Numbered from the stretch's first letter, positions 20,098 to 27,709 are shown. The stretch is 41,085 bases of DNA from Clostridia bacterium (GCA_030523605.1 JAUNIE010000007.1:1-41085); one strand, 5' to 3'. The notes: generated from the letters alone by a model not told the origin. Numbers and translations are program-made.

Positions 20098-20979
20098 ATG
20101 AGTGAAATAACAGTTGCAAAGACCTCAGGTTTTTGTTTTGGGGTGAACCGTGCTGTGGAAACCGTTAATAATCTTTTAAAAGAGGGGAAAAAAGTCTGTA
20201 CGTTAGGCGAGATTATACATAATCCCCATGTTATCAATGATTTTGAAAAAAGAGGAGTTAAAGTCGTCAATTCCCCTTCGGAAACACCTGCGGGCTATAC
20301 GCTTGTAATTCGGTCCCATGGGTGTTTGAAAGAGGATATGGAGTTCATCCGAGAAAATGGCATTGATTTTGTGGACGCAACGTGTCCGTTTGTCAAAAAA
20401 ATTCATAAAATAGTGGAGGCTAATAAAAATAATAGCCAGATTTTACTTGCTGCTGGAAGCGCCGATCATCCGGAAATGATTGGTATCCGCAGCTATTTTA
20501 GTAACAAAAGTTATGTTTTATCGAGTAAAAACGATTTACAAGAACTAATTAAAAATGATGTTATATCCAACCAAGATTCAATAACGATGATATCTCAAAC
20601 GACTTTTTCAAAAAAAGAATGGAAAGATTGCATAAAATTGGTATCTGAGGGGTTTACAAACATAACGATACATGATACTATATGTAACACCACCAATTCA
20701 AGGCAAGAAGAAGCCGAAAAACTATCCAAAACCTCCGATTTGATGATAGTCGTTGGCGGACAGAAAAGCTCGAACACACGCAAACTTTATGAAATTTGTA
20801 AGAAAAATACCGAAACGATACTTGTGGAATCAGTGGAGAATTTGCCTGATATAAACTATTTGAAATACACAAAAATCGGAATAATTGCCGGCGCTTCAAC
20901 GCCAATGAGTTTAGTGGAACAAATAAAAACATTTTTGGAGGGGATTTTTGATGGCTCTGAAAAGAGGAAACACAAGTAA
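20098..20979 (+). CDS. ispH: 4-hydroxy-3-methylbut-2-enyl diphosphate reductase
   Basis: The 293-residue iron-sulfur enzyme makes IPP and DMAPP in the last step of the MEP pathway. The three [4Fe-4S] cysteines are at GFCFGV (C13), DATCPFVKK (C96) and HDTICNTTNSRQ (C196), with IIHNPHV and the substrate-contact segment SGASTP-like GASTPMS near the end. TAGGAGTA precedes the ATG. In related Clostridia the protein is sometimes fused to ribosomal S1 domains; here it stops after a short basic tail. Confidence 0.95.
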   Translation: MSEITVAKTSGFCFGVNRAVETVNNLLKEGKKVCTLGEIIHNPHVINDFEKRGVKVVNSPSETPAGYTLVIRSHGCLKEDMEFIRENGIDFVDATCPFVKKIHKIVEANKNNSQILLAAGSADHPEMIGIRSYFSNKSYVLSSKNDLQELIKNDVISNQDSITMISQTTFSKKEWKDCIKLVSEGFTNITIHDTICNTTNSRQEEAEKLSKTSDLMIVVGGQKSSNTRKLYEICKKNTETILVESVENLPDINYLKYTKIGIIAGASTPMSLVEQIKTFLEGIFDGSEKRKHK

Positions 20980-21037
20980 GTTAAATAAATCCGTGCAATA
21001 TAAAATCCCGAAACTGTTTCCTTATGTTTATGAGTAA
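20951..21037 (+). CDS. Possible 28-residue small protein overlapping ispH end
   Basis: An ATG at 20951, inside the last codons of ispH but in another frame, has GGAGGGG at 20937-20943, an ideal seven-base spacing. The reading frame runs 28 codons (MALKRGNTSKLNK, then SVQYKIPKLFPYVYE) to TAA at 21035. The peptide is basic at the front and aromatic at the end. I do not recognise it. It could be a real small protein, a decayed gene start, or chance. Confidence 0.35.
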   Translation: MALKRGNTSKLNKSVQYKIPKLFPYVYE

Positions 21038-21132
21038 GCGAGTAGATAAATAAAAGTTTTAAAATTTTGTATACCCAGCAAATACCGGCAAATCCTAATT
21101 ATTTTTGAAAATAAAATGGAGGAATTCGGCAT

Positions 21133-21327
21133 ATGGACAAACAGATTACAAAATTGGATTCAAACGAACTTTTGGAAGTTTCGGGAGGAATGGAAGAAGA
21201 ACTGAAAAGCTCATGGGCAAGAGGTCTGGGCCCGATTGACCCCGAAAGCGGAAAACAAGAAAAGAGAGAACCTAAAGAGGAATCTTCTCAGCCGCAGAAT
21301 ACCGACAAAGTCGAGGAGGAAGTATAA
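21133..21327 (+). CDS. Putative RiPP precursor peptide 1 (VSGG leader)
   Basis: The 64-residue peptide starts at ATG 21133, with GGAGGAA at 21119-21125. The first 19 residues form a short leader ending in NELLEVSGG, the GG-type motif typical of leaders recognised in ribosomal peptide systems. The following 45 residues contain KSSWARGLGPIDPESG and then a very charged, Glu/Lys/Gln-rich tail. There is no Cys, so thioether (sactipeptide) chemistry on this core is not possible. A radical SAM/SPASM enzyme begins two bases after its stop, and a second VSGG peptide follows that. Precursor status is inferred from the motif and the neighbours; the mature product is unknown. Confidence 0.7.
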   Translation: MDKQITKLDSNELLEVSGGMEEELKSSWARGLGPIDPESGKQEKREPKEESSQPQNTDKVEEEV

Positions 21328-21329
21328 TT

Positions 21330-22382
21330 ATGTATACCAAGACGTACCCTCTCACATGTGTTTGGGAGGCTACAATGGCTTGCAATATGCGTTGCAAACA
21401 TTGCGGCTCCTCTTGCGAGCACGCTCTGCCGGGCGAACTTACCACTGAAGAAGCATTTAAATTTGTTGATATGTGTAAGGACGTAGGCATGAAGTGGGTG
21501 AGCATTTCCGGCGGCGAACCCTTTACAAGGCCCGACCTTGTTGATGTTGTAAAAAGATTTGCAGAAAAAGGTATACTTGTCAATATTATTTCAAATGGTT
21601 GGCTTATTGGTGAGGATGTAGTCGATAAACTGAAGGATATAAAAGGTCTTCGTGTGAATATCAGCATTGACGGCCCAGAATATATTCACGATGATGTCCG
21701 CAAACCCGGATCTTTCGCACGTTCGACCAAATCTTTTGAACTTTTGCGAAAAAATGGTATGGCGGCAGGTTGTATTACGACAATCACCAAAAAGAATATT
21801 GATCACCTTAATGAACTGAAATATTTTTTGATAAATCATGGCGTGGAATGTTGGCAAGTTCAAATAGGACTTCCTATGGGGAACCTCGCCAAAAGGCCCG
21901 ATTGGGTAATTGAACCGGAGGAAGTAAACAAAATTATAGATTTCTGCTATGACACAGCAGCGGAGGGAAAGATTGATATTTATCCTGCGGATTGCGTGGG
22001 TTACTATGGGCAAAAACAAGGCGAAATATACAAGAAAATTTACGATATAGATTTTGTACCCGAATGGGAAGGCTGCAATGCAGGGACGAATAGTTTCGGA
22101 CTTCTTCATAACGGCGATATTGTGGGCTGCACGTCAATAAGAGATGAGGAATATATCGAAGGCAACATAAAAGAAAGAAGCCTCAGAGATATTTGGGAAG
22201 ACCCAAATTCATTTAAATGGATAAGAAATTTCGATACAAGTAAATTAAAAGGTGATTGCCTTAACTGCGGATATACCGAAAGATGTAAAGGTGGATGTCC
22301 AAATACCAGATACTGCATGAATGGTACAATGGATTCGGAAAACCTATATTGCACTCAAAATTTGCTTATGAAATCAAAATAG
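21330..22382 (+). CDS. Radical SAM/SPASM peptide-modifying enzyme
   Basis: The 350-residue enzyme has the radical SAM cluster motif CX3CX2C at C18, C22 and C25 (ACNMRCKHC) and the SAM-binding SISGGEPFTRPDL. Its C-terminal SPASM region has the full CX2CX5CX3C signature (DCLNCGYTERCKGGC) plus further Cys for two auxiliary [4Fe-4S] clusters. SPASM enzymes of this size commonly modify peptides. Its site, GGAGGAAG, lies within the end of precursor 1, and it lies between two short VSGG peptides, so it most likely matures them. It lacks an obvious N-terminal RiPP recognition domain; residues 1-10 precede the barrel directly. The reaction (epimerisation, cyclophane, excision) cannot be told from sequence alone. 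Confidence 0.88.
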   Translation: MYTKTYPLTCVWEATMACNMRCKHCGSSCEHALPGELTTEEAFKFVDMCKDVGMKWVSISGGEPFTRPDLVDVVKRFAEKGILVNIISNGWLIGEDVVDKLKDIKGLRVNISIDGPEYIHDDVRKPGSFARSTKSFELLRKNGMAAGCITTITKKNIDHLNELKYFLINHGVECWQVQIGLPMGNLAKRPDWVIEPEEVNKIIDFCYDTAAEGKIDIYPADCVGYYGQKQGEIYKKIYDIDFVPEWEGCNAGTNSFGLLHNGDIVGCTSIRDEEYIEGNIKERSLRDIWEDPNSFKWIRNFDTSKLKGDCLNCGYTERCKGGCPNTRYCMNGTMDSENLYCTQNLLMKSK

Positions 22383-22405
22383 AATAAATGAAAGGAATGT
22401 TTATT

Positions 22406-22627
22406 GTGAGTAGCATCGAAGAAACATCAGTAAAAAAATTAGGTAACGAAGAGGTTTCGAAAGTTTCGGGTGGGAGCAATGTTAAGGAAGAACATGTATA
22501 TGTGTGCAATACAAGTTTAAAACACCCAATGATTTTGAAGAAATATGGTATGCCTGCACCTAAAAAGCCGAAAAAAGATGAAGATATAGATGCGCTTTTA
22601 CCGGACTCGGGAAAAGCTGAGCAGTAG
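22406..22627 (+). CDS. Putative RiPP precursor peptide 2 (VSGG leader)
   Basis: The 73-residue peptide is read from GTG 22406, preceded by AAAGGA at 22391-22396; an ATG at 22388 lies before the site. Leader residues 1-23 end in EEVSKVSGG, closely matching precursor 1. The core (residues 24-73) contains VYVCNTSLKHPMILKKYGMP (one Cys, two Tyr) and then a Pro/Lys/Asp-rich tail. KYG at residues 46-48 fits the X-Y-G pattern known from splicease substrates, but this is only a short pattern. It ends three bases before the convergent M24 peptidase stop, so the two genes share no terminator. Confidence 0.65.
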   Translation: MSSIEETSVKKLGNEEVSKVSGGSNVKEEHVYVCNTSLKHPMILKKYGMPAPKKPKKDEDIDALLPDSGKAEQ

Positions 22628-22630
22628 ATT

Positions 22631-23830
22631 TTATTTAATTAAATAAAGTGATTTTTGCGGAGAGCATAGTGGTATGCCTCCGTTTTTTGTTACCATAACC
22701 ATTTCTTCTATTGAACCGCCGTTTGGAATTTGTATTCTCGGTTCGATAGTATAAACTCCGTTTTCTCTGATAGCCATTTCAGAGCGTTTGTATCCTTTGG
22801 GAGAAATGCTTGTACCGGGATTGTGGGCATTTTCTCCGATGGGATGACCCGTAGCGTGATTATAGCTTGGATATCCGTTTTCTGTAATATGATTTCGAAC
22901 GATTTCATCTATTTCGAAGCCCATTTTATTTGGAAACATATTTTCCATGCCTTTTTGTATTGCCTCTGTAAGAGTATTAAATACATCTTTTACGTTTTGG
23001 GGCGGAGTTTTTTCTGAGGGCATAAGTACGTATCCCATGCGCTGCAAATCGCTCGAGTAAGATTTACCATTTTTAAGCGTTATTTTTACACCAAAATCAA
23101 AATATACTGTATCGCCACGCTTTAAAATTTTATCTGATGGGGCAGAATGCCCTCCTTTTTGTAAATTTTCGCCCACAAGCACAATAGGGCAAGCTTCTTT
23201 TTCCCAAGAAAAATCCTCTGAAATAATACCAAATTTTTTAAAGTAAGCAGGTTTCTGGCGGAATATATTGTGCACCAGATTTGCAATCATTTTTTCGCTC
23301 ATACCGGGTCTTATTTTACGAAAAGCCGTACTCAGTATTTCCAAAGCTCTGTTAGCGGCGATTTTTAGATATTTAATATCCTCATCGGTTTTTGAGTCGA
23401 GCAAAAAATAAATTATTTCATCGGCGGAATGAAACTCAGGTTCGGATTTTCCGCTGTTTTTGTAAAATTCAGAGAGATTATCGCTTAAAAATCTAAAAGT
23501 TCCGTGCCCCAGGACGTCAGTCTGAGAGTCCAATCTGTCCGAATAATTCAGATATATTTTTTGTGGGAACTGCAGACTTGCCAGAGTATTTTCAATGCTT
23601 TTGATAATTGTATTTTTAGAGTCATAAACCACAACTTTTCCCGAAAAATCTTTTATGTTTTCTTTGTCGAGTTCATGCACAAAAAGAGTGCATTTCTCCT
23701 TGCTAAAAACGGCAGCAGAAGGAACAATGGTTTTATCGGTTATAAATTTTCCGAAATATGGATCGCTGTTTTCGGAGCTATACAAAATCCACACTTCATT
23801 ATCTGATAAATTAAGCTTGTTAAGCAGCAT
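22631..23830 (-). CDS. M24-family aminopeptidase (Xaa-Pro type)
   Basis: The 399-residue protein has a creatinase-like N-terminal domain and a C-terminal 'pita-bread' domain with all five metal ligands: Asp in TVYFDFGV, Asp in YSSDLQRMG, His in NHATGHPIGE, Glu in VYTIEPRI and Glu in SIEEMVMV. By family it is a cytoplasmic metal-dependent aminopeptidase acting on Xaa-Pro peptides. AAAGGGTGATT lies before the ATG. It converges on the RiPP-like cassette with a three-base gap. A role in trimming the neighbouring peptides is conceivable but unsupported. Confidence 0.9.
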   Translation of the reverse strand: MLLNKLNLSDNEVWILYSSENSDPYFGKFITDKTIVPSAAVFSKEKCTLFVHELDKENIKDFSGKVVVYDSKNTIIKSIENTLASLQFPQKIYLNYSDRLDSQTDVLGHGTFRFLSDNLSEFYKNSGKSEPEFHSADEIIYFLLDSKTDEDIKYLKIAANRALEILSTAFRKIRPGMSEKMIANLVHNIFRQKPAYFKKFGIISEDFSWEKEACPIVLVGENLQKGGHSAPSDKILKRGDTVYFDFGVKITLKNGKSYSSDLQRMGYVLMPSEKTPPQNVKDVFNTLTEAIQKGMENMFPNKMGFEIDEIVRNHITENGYPSYNHATGHPIGENAHNPGTSISPKGYKRSEMAIRENGVYTIEPRIQIPNGGSIEEMVMVTKNGGIPLCSPQKSLYLIK

Positions 23831-23984
23831 TATAAATCACCCTTTGATTAAGTTTATAATTGTTACTTTAAATTATACTCGTTTTTTAAGGTGCATAAAA
23901 TAGGCAAAAATTATTATTACGTATTTTAATCACACTTTTTAATTGTATGCCTACTATGAATTATATAGGGGTGTGATTTGTTTT

Positions 23985-24548
23985 ATGGCTATCAAAATAT
24001 TTATTGACCAAGGACACAATCCGCAAGGAGTAAATGCGGGAGCCGAGGGATTTGGGCTCAGGGAACAGGACATTACGTATAATGTGGGGATATATTTGGC
24101 GGATTTGCTGAGAAAGGATAACAGATTTGAAGTTCGTACGTCACGTAATTCGCCGAATGAAGTTTTGGGGACGAGTAATTCAACCAGTTTGGCAGCTAGA
24201 GTAAATGCTGCAAATTCATGGCCGGCAAATTATTTTCTCAGCATACATACAAACGCTAATACAAATCCGGCGGTAAACGGAACGGAGGCATATGTTTATC
24301 AGGAGTATACGCAGTCATACTACTGGGGGGAGCAGATATTAAACGCAATAGTTCGGCAGATTGGCACTAAAAACAATGGCGTAAGAGTAAGACCATCTTT
24401 ATACGTACTGCGAAAAACTAATATGCCTGCAGCGCTGATAGAGCTTGCATACATAACCAACGCAAATGATGCGGAAAAATTGAAAAATAACCAGTCTCAA
24501 TTTGCGCAGGCGATATATTCGGGAATGCTCAGTTATTTTGGGTTTTAA
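23985..24548 (+). CDS. N-acetylmuramoyl-L-alanine amidase
   Basis: The 187-residue Amidase_3-family zinc enzyme cleaves the bond between MurNAc and the stem peptide. Zinc and catalytic residues are visible as His in FIDQGHNPQ, Glu in GLREQD, His in LSIHTNAN and Glu in ALIELAYITN. The start at 23985 follows AGGGGTGTG; an ATG at 23943 is rejected. No signal peptide is present, so it is either exported another way or acts inside, as in spore or phage-like lysis; CwlC/CwlD-like forms occur in spore formers. It stands alone between the M24 gene and tRNA-Arg. Confidence 0.92.
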   Translation: MAIKIFIDQGHNPQGVNAGAEGFGLREQDITYNVGIYLADLLRKDNRFEVRTSRNSPNEVLGTSNSTSLAARVNAANSWPANYFLSIHTNANTNPAVNGTEAYVYQEYTQSYYWGEQILNAIVRQIGTKNNGVRVRPSLYVLRKTNMPAALIELAYITNANDAEKLKNNQSQFAQAIYSGMLSYFGF

Positions 24549-24572
24549 AAATATTTTATAATATGTTTTTTG

Positions 24573-24601
24573 TTGATAAAAATATTTATGTATTGTATAA
24601 T
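24573..24601 (+). promoter_or_regulatory. Promoter of tRNA-Arg
   Basis: TTGATA (24573-24578), a 17-base spacer and TATAAT (24596-24601) are near consensus. Transcription would start near 24608, about 47 bases before the tRNA. Confidence 0.75.
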
Positions 24602-24604
24602 TAA

Positions 24605-24650
24605 GGCTGTGAGCGAGGTTAACCATACCTCACAGCTTTAAAAAATTGTT
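24605..24650 (+). terminator. Hairpin between amidase and tRNA-Arg
   Basis: GCTGTGAG and CTCACAGC pair around an AGGTTAACCATACCT loop that can itself fold. A short T-poor tract follows (TTTAAAAAATTG). It overlaps the expected start of the tRNA transcript, so it could be an amidase terminator or a leader hairpin of the tRNA. Confidence 0.45.
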
Positions 24651-24654
24651 TTAC

Positions 24655-24731
24655 CCGCCCGTGGCGAAGCTGGATATCGCAGCAGATTCCGATTCTGAAG
24701 ATCGGGGGTTCAAATCCCTCCGGGCGGACCA
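24655..24731 (+). tRNA. tRNA-Arg (anticodon CCG)
   Basis: A full cloverleaf can be drawn: acceptor CCGCCCG / CGGGCGG, D-stem GCGA / TCGC, anticodon arm GCAGA-TTCCGAT-TCTGA with anticodon CCG at 24689-24691, T-arm GGGGG-TTCAAAT-CCCTC, discriminator A and an encoded CCA. The outermost anticodon-stem pair is a G-A mismatch. It reads CGG codons. Confidence 0.95.
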
Positions 24732-24793
24732 TTTAATATTTTTTATTGCGCATTATAAATGATTTGTCAAATATATTTTTGATATTTATACAT

Positions 24794-25717
24794 TCAATGC
24801 TCCAAAATGCTTAATATTTTTGCAAAATACTCGGGAAGTTCGCTGTCAAATTCCAGATATTTATGCGTTGACGGGTGAATAAACCCTATTTTTTTTGCGT
24901 GTAAACACTGCCCCTTTAGAAATTTAAATGGATTTTGTTTCGCAGAACCATAAACTTCATCACCAAGGATAGGATGCCCCAGATACGCCATATGTATCCT
25001 GATTTGATGTGTGCGTCCTGTTTCGAGATTTAATTTAATGTGGCTGTATCCACTGAATTCTTCTAGGACTTCATAATGGGTAATTGCCTTTTTCCCGCTG
25101 ATAGGCGGCACAACAGCCATTTTTTTGCGATTTGTCTTGTGCCTGCCGATGTGTGTTTCAATAGTACCGCTTTGATTTTTCAGTTTCCCGATGATTATAG
25201 CTTGATATTCCCTAGTAAAACTGTGATTTTTTATCTGCTCTGCCAGAAATTTATGAGCATTGTCATTTTTTGCAACTATTAATAATCCGCTGGTATCTTT
25301 ATCTATCCTGTGTACAATCCCGGGCCTCAAAACGCCGTTAATACCCGACAAAGAGTTTTTGCAGTGGTATAGCAGTGCGTTTACAAGCGTGCCCGACGTA
25401 TTACCTGCGGCGGGGTGCACGACCATATTTTTTGGTTTGTTGACTACCAGTAAATCGTCATCTTCATAAACGATATTCAGCGGTATATTTTCCTCGATAA
25501 CTTCGCATGGTTCGGGATCGGGAATACTTATTTCTACGGTGTCATTTTCGATTAATTTATAATTTTTTGAAATTTCTTTTTTGTTTACCAAAACGAGTTT
25601 TTGCTCTATTAATTTGTGTATATACGAACGTGAAAGCTCCGGAAACTCTTCGCTTAAGAACTTATCTATTCTTTTTTTACTATTTTCCGATTCCACGGTA
25701 AGCACGAAGTTTTCCAT
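24794..25717 (-). CDS. rluD: RluA-family 23S rRNA pseudouridine synthase
   Basis: The 307-residue protein has an N-terminal S4 RNA-binding domain (RIDKFLSEEFPELSRSYIHK, then LVNKK) and a catalytic domain with the RluA motif HRIDKDTSGLL (residues 136-146, catalytic D139). Family blocks VVNKPKNMVVHPA and LETGRTHQIRIH are also present. It converts specific uridines in 23S rRNA to pseudouridine. Assignment to RluD, rather than another RluA member, rests on the S4 domain and is likely but not certain. It begins five bases after the upstream small radical SAM gene. Confidence 0.92.
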   Translation of the reverse strand: MENFVLTVESENSKKRIDKFLSEEFPELSRSYIHKLIEQKLVLVNKKEISKNYKLIENDTVEISIPDPEPCEVIEENIPLNIVYEDDDLLVVNKPKNMVVHPAAGNTSGTLVNALLYHCKNSLSGINGVLRPGIVHRIDKDTSGLLIVAKNDNAHKFLAEQIKNHSFTREYQAIIIGKLKNQSGTIETHIGRHKTNRKKMAVVPPISGKKAITHYEVLEEFSGYSHIKLNLETGRTHQIRIHMAYLGHPILGDEVYGSAKQNPFKFLKGQCLHAKKIGFIHPSTHKYLEFDSELPEYFAKILSILEH

Positions 25718-25722
25718 ACCTG

Positions 25723-26418
25723 TTACCCTACTCCCAAATCAGTGTTATTTATGGATATCTCCACGTTGTTTTTATCCTTTATGGTTGGATATATTTCACT
25801 CAAAAATCTGTTTATAAGGTCAAAATCAGGTTTCATTTGAGAATCGTTTTCAACAAAAACATTTACCATATAGCGTTCGAAAAACTTTTCTGCAATTTCG
25901 ATATCATTTTTTATATCTTCCAAAGTTTGACCTTTTACTCCGACAAGCAAGTTAACACTGCTGAAATATTTTGCGATTTCGCTTGCCGCTATATTTTCAT
26001 GTATACCTTTGTTCCACGAATTACGAAGTTTAGAGTTAAAGGTTTCAATGCCCGTTCTGAATTTAACTTCTTGATTTTTAAATTTTTTCGCAAATTCATC
26101 AAGCTTGTTTCTATATGCCCAGTGAACCTCGAACCAAATTTCTCTTATATTAATCTCGTCCGCCTTTTGTGCGATTAAATCTAAAGTTTGCGGGTCAAGT
26201 TCCATGGCAGAACCTGAATTTATTATCTCCACTATGCCAAATTCTCCAGTAAGTTTTTCAATTACGGGTTTGTTTACAGAAAACGGGTTTTCGCTGACGT
26301 CTTCAAAGTAATCGCAAAATTTGCATTTTTTCCAAAAGCATCCTGTACCTTGTAAAAGTATGAATTCTCTCGGGAATTTTTTAGTTATTTTTGCGTATCG
26401 TGATGTTATTTCTTTCAT
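25723..26418 (-). CDS. Small radical SAM protein of unknown role
   Basis: The 231-residue protein has an unusual-spacing cluster motif CX4CX2C at C27, C32 and C35 (GTGCFWKKCKFCDYF) and a shortened partial TIM barrel. Supporting segments are EIINSGSAMELDPQTL, EIWFEVHWAY, FRTGIETFNSKLRN and VNLLVGVKGQTLEDI. The FRTGIETF segment resembles the Elp3/MiaB-type radical SAM core. AAGGATT precedes the ATG. It is five bases from rluD, suggesting co-transcription and perhaps an RNA-linked function, but this is only context. I do not recognise a named family. Confidence 0.75.
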   Translation of the reverse strand: MKEITSRYAKITKKFPREFILLQGTGCFWKKCKFCDYFEDVSENPFSVNKPVIEKLTGEFGIVEIINSGSAMELDPQTLDLIAQKADEINIREIWFEVHWAYRNKLDEFAKKFKNQEVKFRTGIETFNSKLRNSWNKGIHENIAASEIAKYFSSVNLLVGVKGQTLEDIKNDIEIAEKFFERYMVNVFVENDSQMKPDFDLINRFLSEIYPTIKDKNNVEISINNTDLGVG

Positions 26419-26469
26419 TTTTTAATCCTTTTTATTTTTGTCATATTTTTATAATAAAATGATTAGGCA

Positions 26470-26506
26470 AAAAATACAAGAGCTCGACGTAAAATCAAGC
26501 TCTTAA
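26470..26506 (-). terminator. Terminator of the spoIIIA operon
   Basis: The 7-bp stem AAGAGCT / AGCTCTT with a 13-base loop is followed on the minus strand by GTATTTTTTG, just after the spoIIIAH stop. Confidence 0.85.
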
Positions 26507-26510
26507 AAAC

Positions 26511-27080
26511 CTATTTTGCTTCTGTAATTTTAATTTTGTCGCTTTTAATTCCCGATTGCCCAGTTACGATATCTTTTATTACGATTGCCGTGTTTTCTTT
26601 TAGATTCCCGGGGCTTACGATAATACTGCACTCACCGTTTTGTATGAATGCAATGCAGTCGCCAAATCCTTTTGCTTTTATAAGATTTTCTATGTTTGAT
26701 TCTTGCTCGATGTTTTTTGCGAGTTCTTCGGACCTCTTTAAAATTTCTTTTTTAATTTCTTCGTCCACATTTTGAGAATCGATGAGTGATTTTAATTTTT
26801 CGGTAGCTTGGTCATGCGCTTTTTGTCTGTTAGAAGACGCCTCTGCAAAGAATTTTTTAGTCTGAGGCGAAGAAGAATCGGGGGGAGTGGCGATGCTTTC
26901 GGGAGATTCGGATATTTTTGAAGTGTTTACATATCTGGCCTCGCCGAGTTCATGAGCGGTTTCTATGGCATCGGGTGCATCGAATTCGTGCGTATCTGAA
27001 AATTGCCAGTTAAGATAAACTGCAGCCCCTAGAGCTACCACGAGCGATGCTAAAATAAGTTGACGTTTGTGAAATTTCAT
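26511..27080 (-). CDS. spoIIIAH: Stage III sporulation protein AH
   Basis: The 189-residue protein has one N-terminal membrane helix (LILASLVVALGAAVYLNW), a variable linker and a conserved C-terminal domain (GFGDCIAFIQNGECSIIV, GNLKENTAIVIKDIV). In known systems this domain binds SpoIIQ from the forespore and builds the channel ('feeding tube') between mother cell and forespore. TGGAGGAAC precedes the ATG. It is the last gene of the operon. Confidence 0.95.
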   Translation of the reverse strand: MKFHKRQLILASLVVALGAAVYLNWQFSDTHEFDAPDAIETAHELGEARYVNTSKISESPESIATPPDSSSPQTKKFFAEASSNRQKAHDQATEKLKSLIDSQNVDEEIKKEILKRSEELAKNIEQESNIENLIKAKGFGDCIAFIQNGECSIIVSPGNLKENTAIVIKDIVTGQSGIKSDKIKITEAK

Positions 27081-27118
27081 TTTTGTTCCTCCAGTTTGAT
27101 TTTTATTTTATTTTATTT

Positions 27119-27709
27119 TTAATTTGATTTTGTTATGCAGACTCTGTTTGAATTTATGTTAAGAGCAGTGGTTACCGCCTCGGTTATGCGGTTTTTGACA
27201 ATAGGGTCGTCGGCGCCTGGGCAGATCACTACTGCGCCTTTAATTTTAGGTTCGAGCTCCGTTACCGCAAGTGCTTTTTCGCCGCCGTCGGAGTCCTTTA
27301 CGGTAATAAATTTTTTTTCGGAATCGTTGCTTTCTTTTTTTCGGGTTATGTCGCCTTCGGATTTATCTTCACTCGCCTCGTTGTTTTTCTTTTCTTCGGT
27401 AGCATAAACGGTTTCGGGAGTGCCTTCAAATGTAATTAGTACTTTGGCTTTTCCTGCGCCGTTTATGCCGGATACAATATTTTCAAGACTTGTTTCCAAA
27501 GAATTTTTCTTAGCGGTCATGGAAGTTTCTATTTTGGAGCAATTGCAAGATATGTTTTTTTCTTTTTTGGGAGTAATTAGTCCCGAAATAAATATTAGAG
27601 CAATGCCCAAAACTCCGAGAATAAGGATAATATTTTGCTGATTTTTCGTGAGAGGGAATTTTTTTATAAATTCTTTAAGTTTATTACCATCTGTGTTGTT
27701 TGACGACAT
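27119..27709 (-). CDS. spoIIIAG: Stage III sporulation protein AG
   Basis: The 196-residue protein starts at 27709 (MSSNNTDGN); AAGGAGG lies 12 bases upstream, whereas an in-frame ATG at 27751 would start inside spoIIIAF. A membrane helix (NIILILGVLGIALIFISGL) is followed by a ring-building domain (LETSLENIVSGINGAGKAKVLITFE, then PKIKGAVVICPGADDPIVKN). SpoIIIAG forms large rings in the mother-cell membrane in B. subtilis. An insertion rich in Lys/Glu/Asp/Ser sits in the middle of the domain. Confidence 0.94.
   Translation of the reverse strand: MSSNNTDGNKLKEFIKKFPLTKNQQNIILILGVLGIALIFISGLITPKKEKNISCNCSKIETSMTAKKNSLETSLENIVSGINGAGKAKVLITFEGTPETVYATEEKKNNEASEDKSEGDITRKKESNDSEKKFITVKDSDGGEKALAVTELEPKIKGAVVICPGADDPIVKNRITEAVTTALNINSNRVCITKSN

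Noticed and set aside
21236-21448. A plus-strand 70-codon frame overlapping precursor 1 and the radical SAM start
   Set aside because: It is a shadow in another frame; it has no ribosome site and conflicts with two well-supported genes.
21330-22382. The SPASM enzyme as a sactipeptide (thioether) synthase
   Set aside because: Core 1 has no Cys and core 2 only one, so Cys-to-alpha-carbon thioether bridging cannot be the general chemistry.
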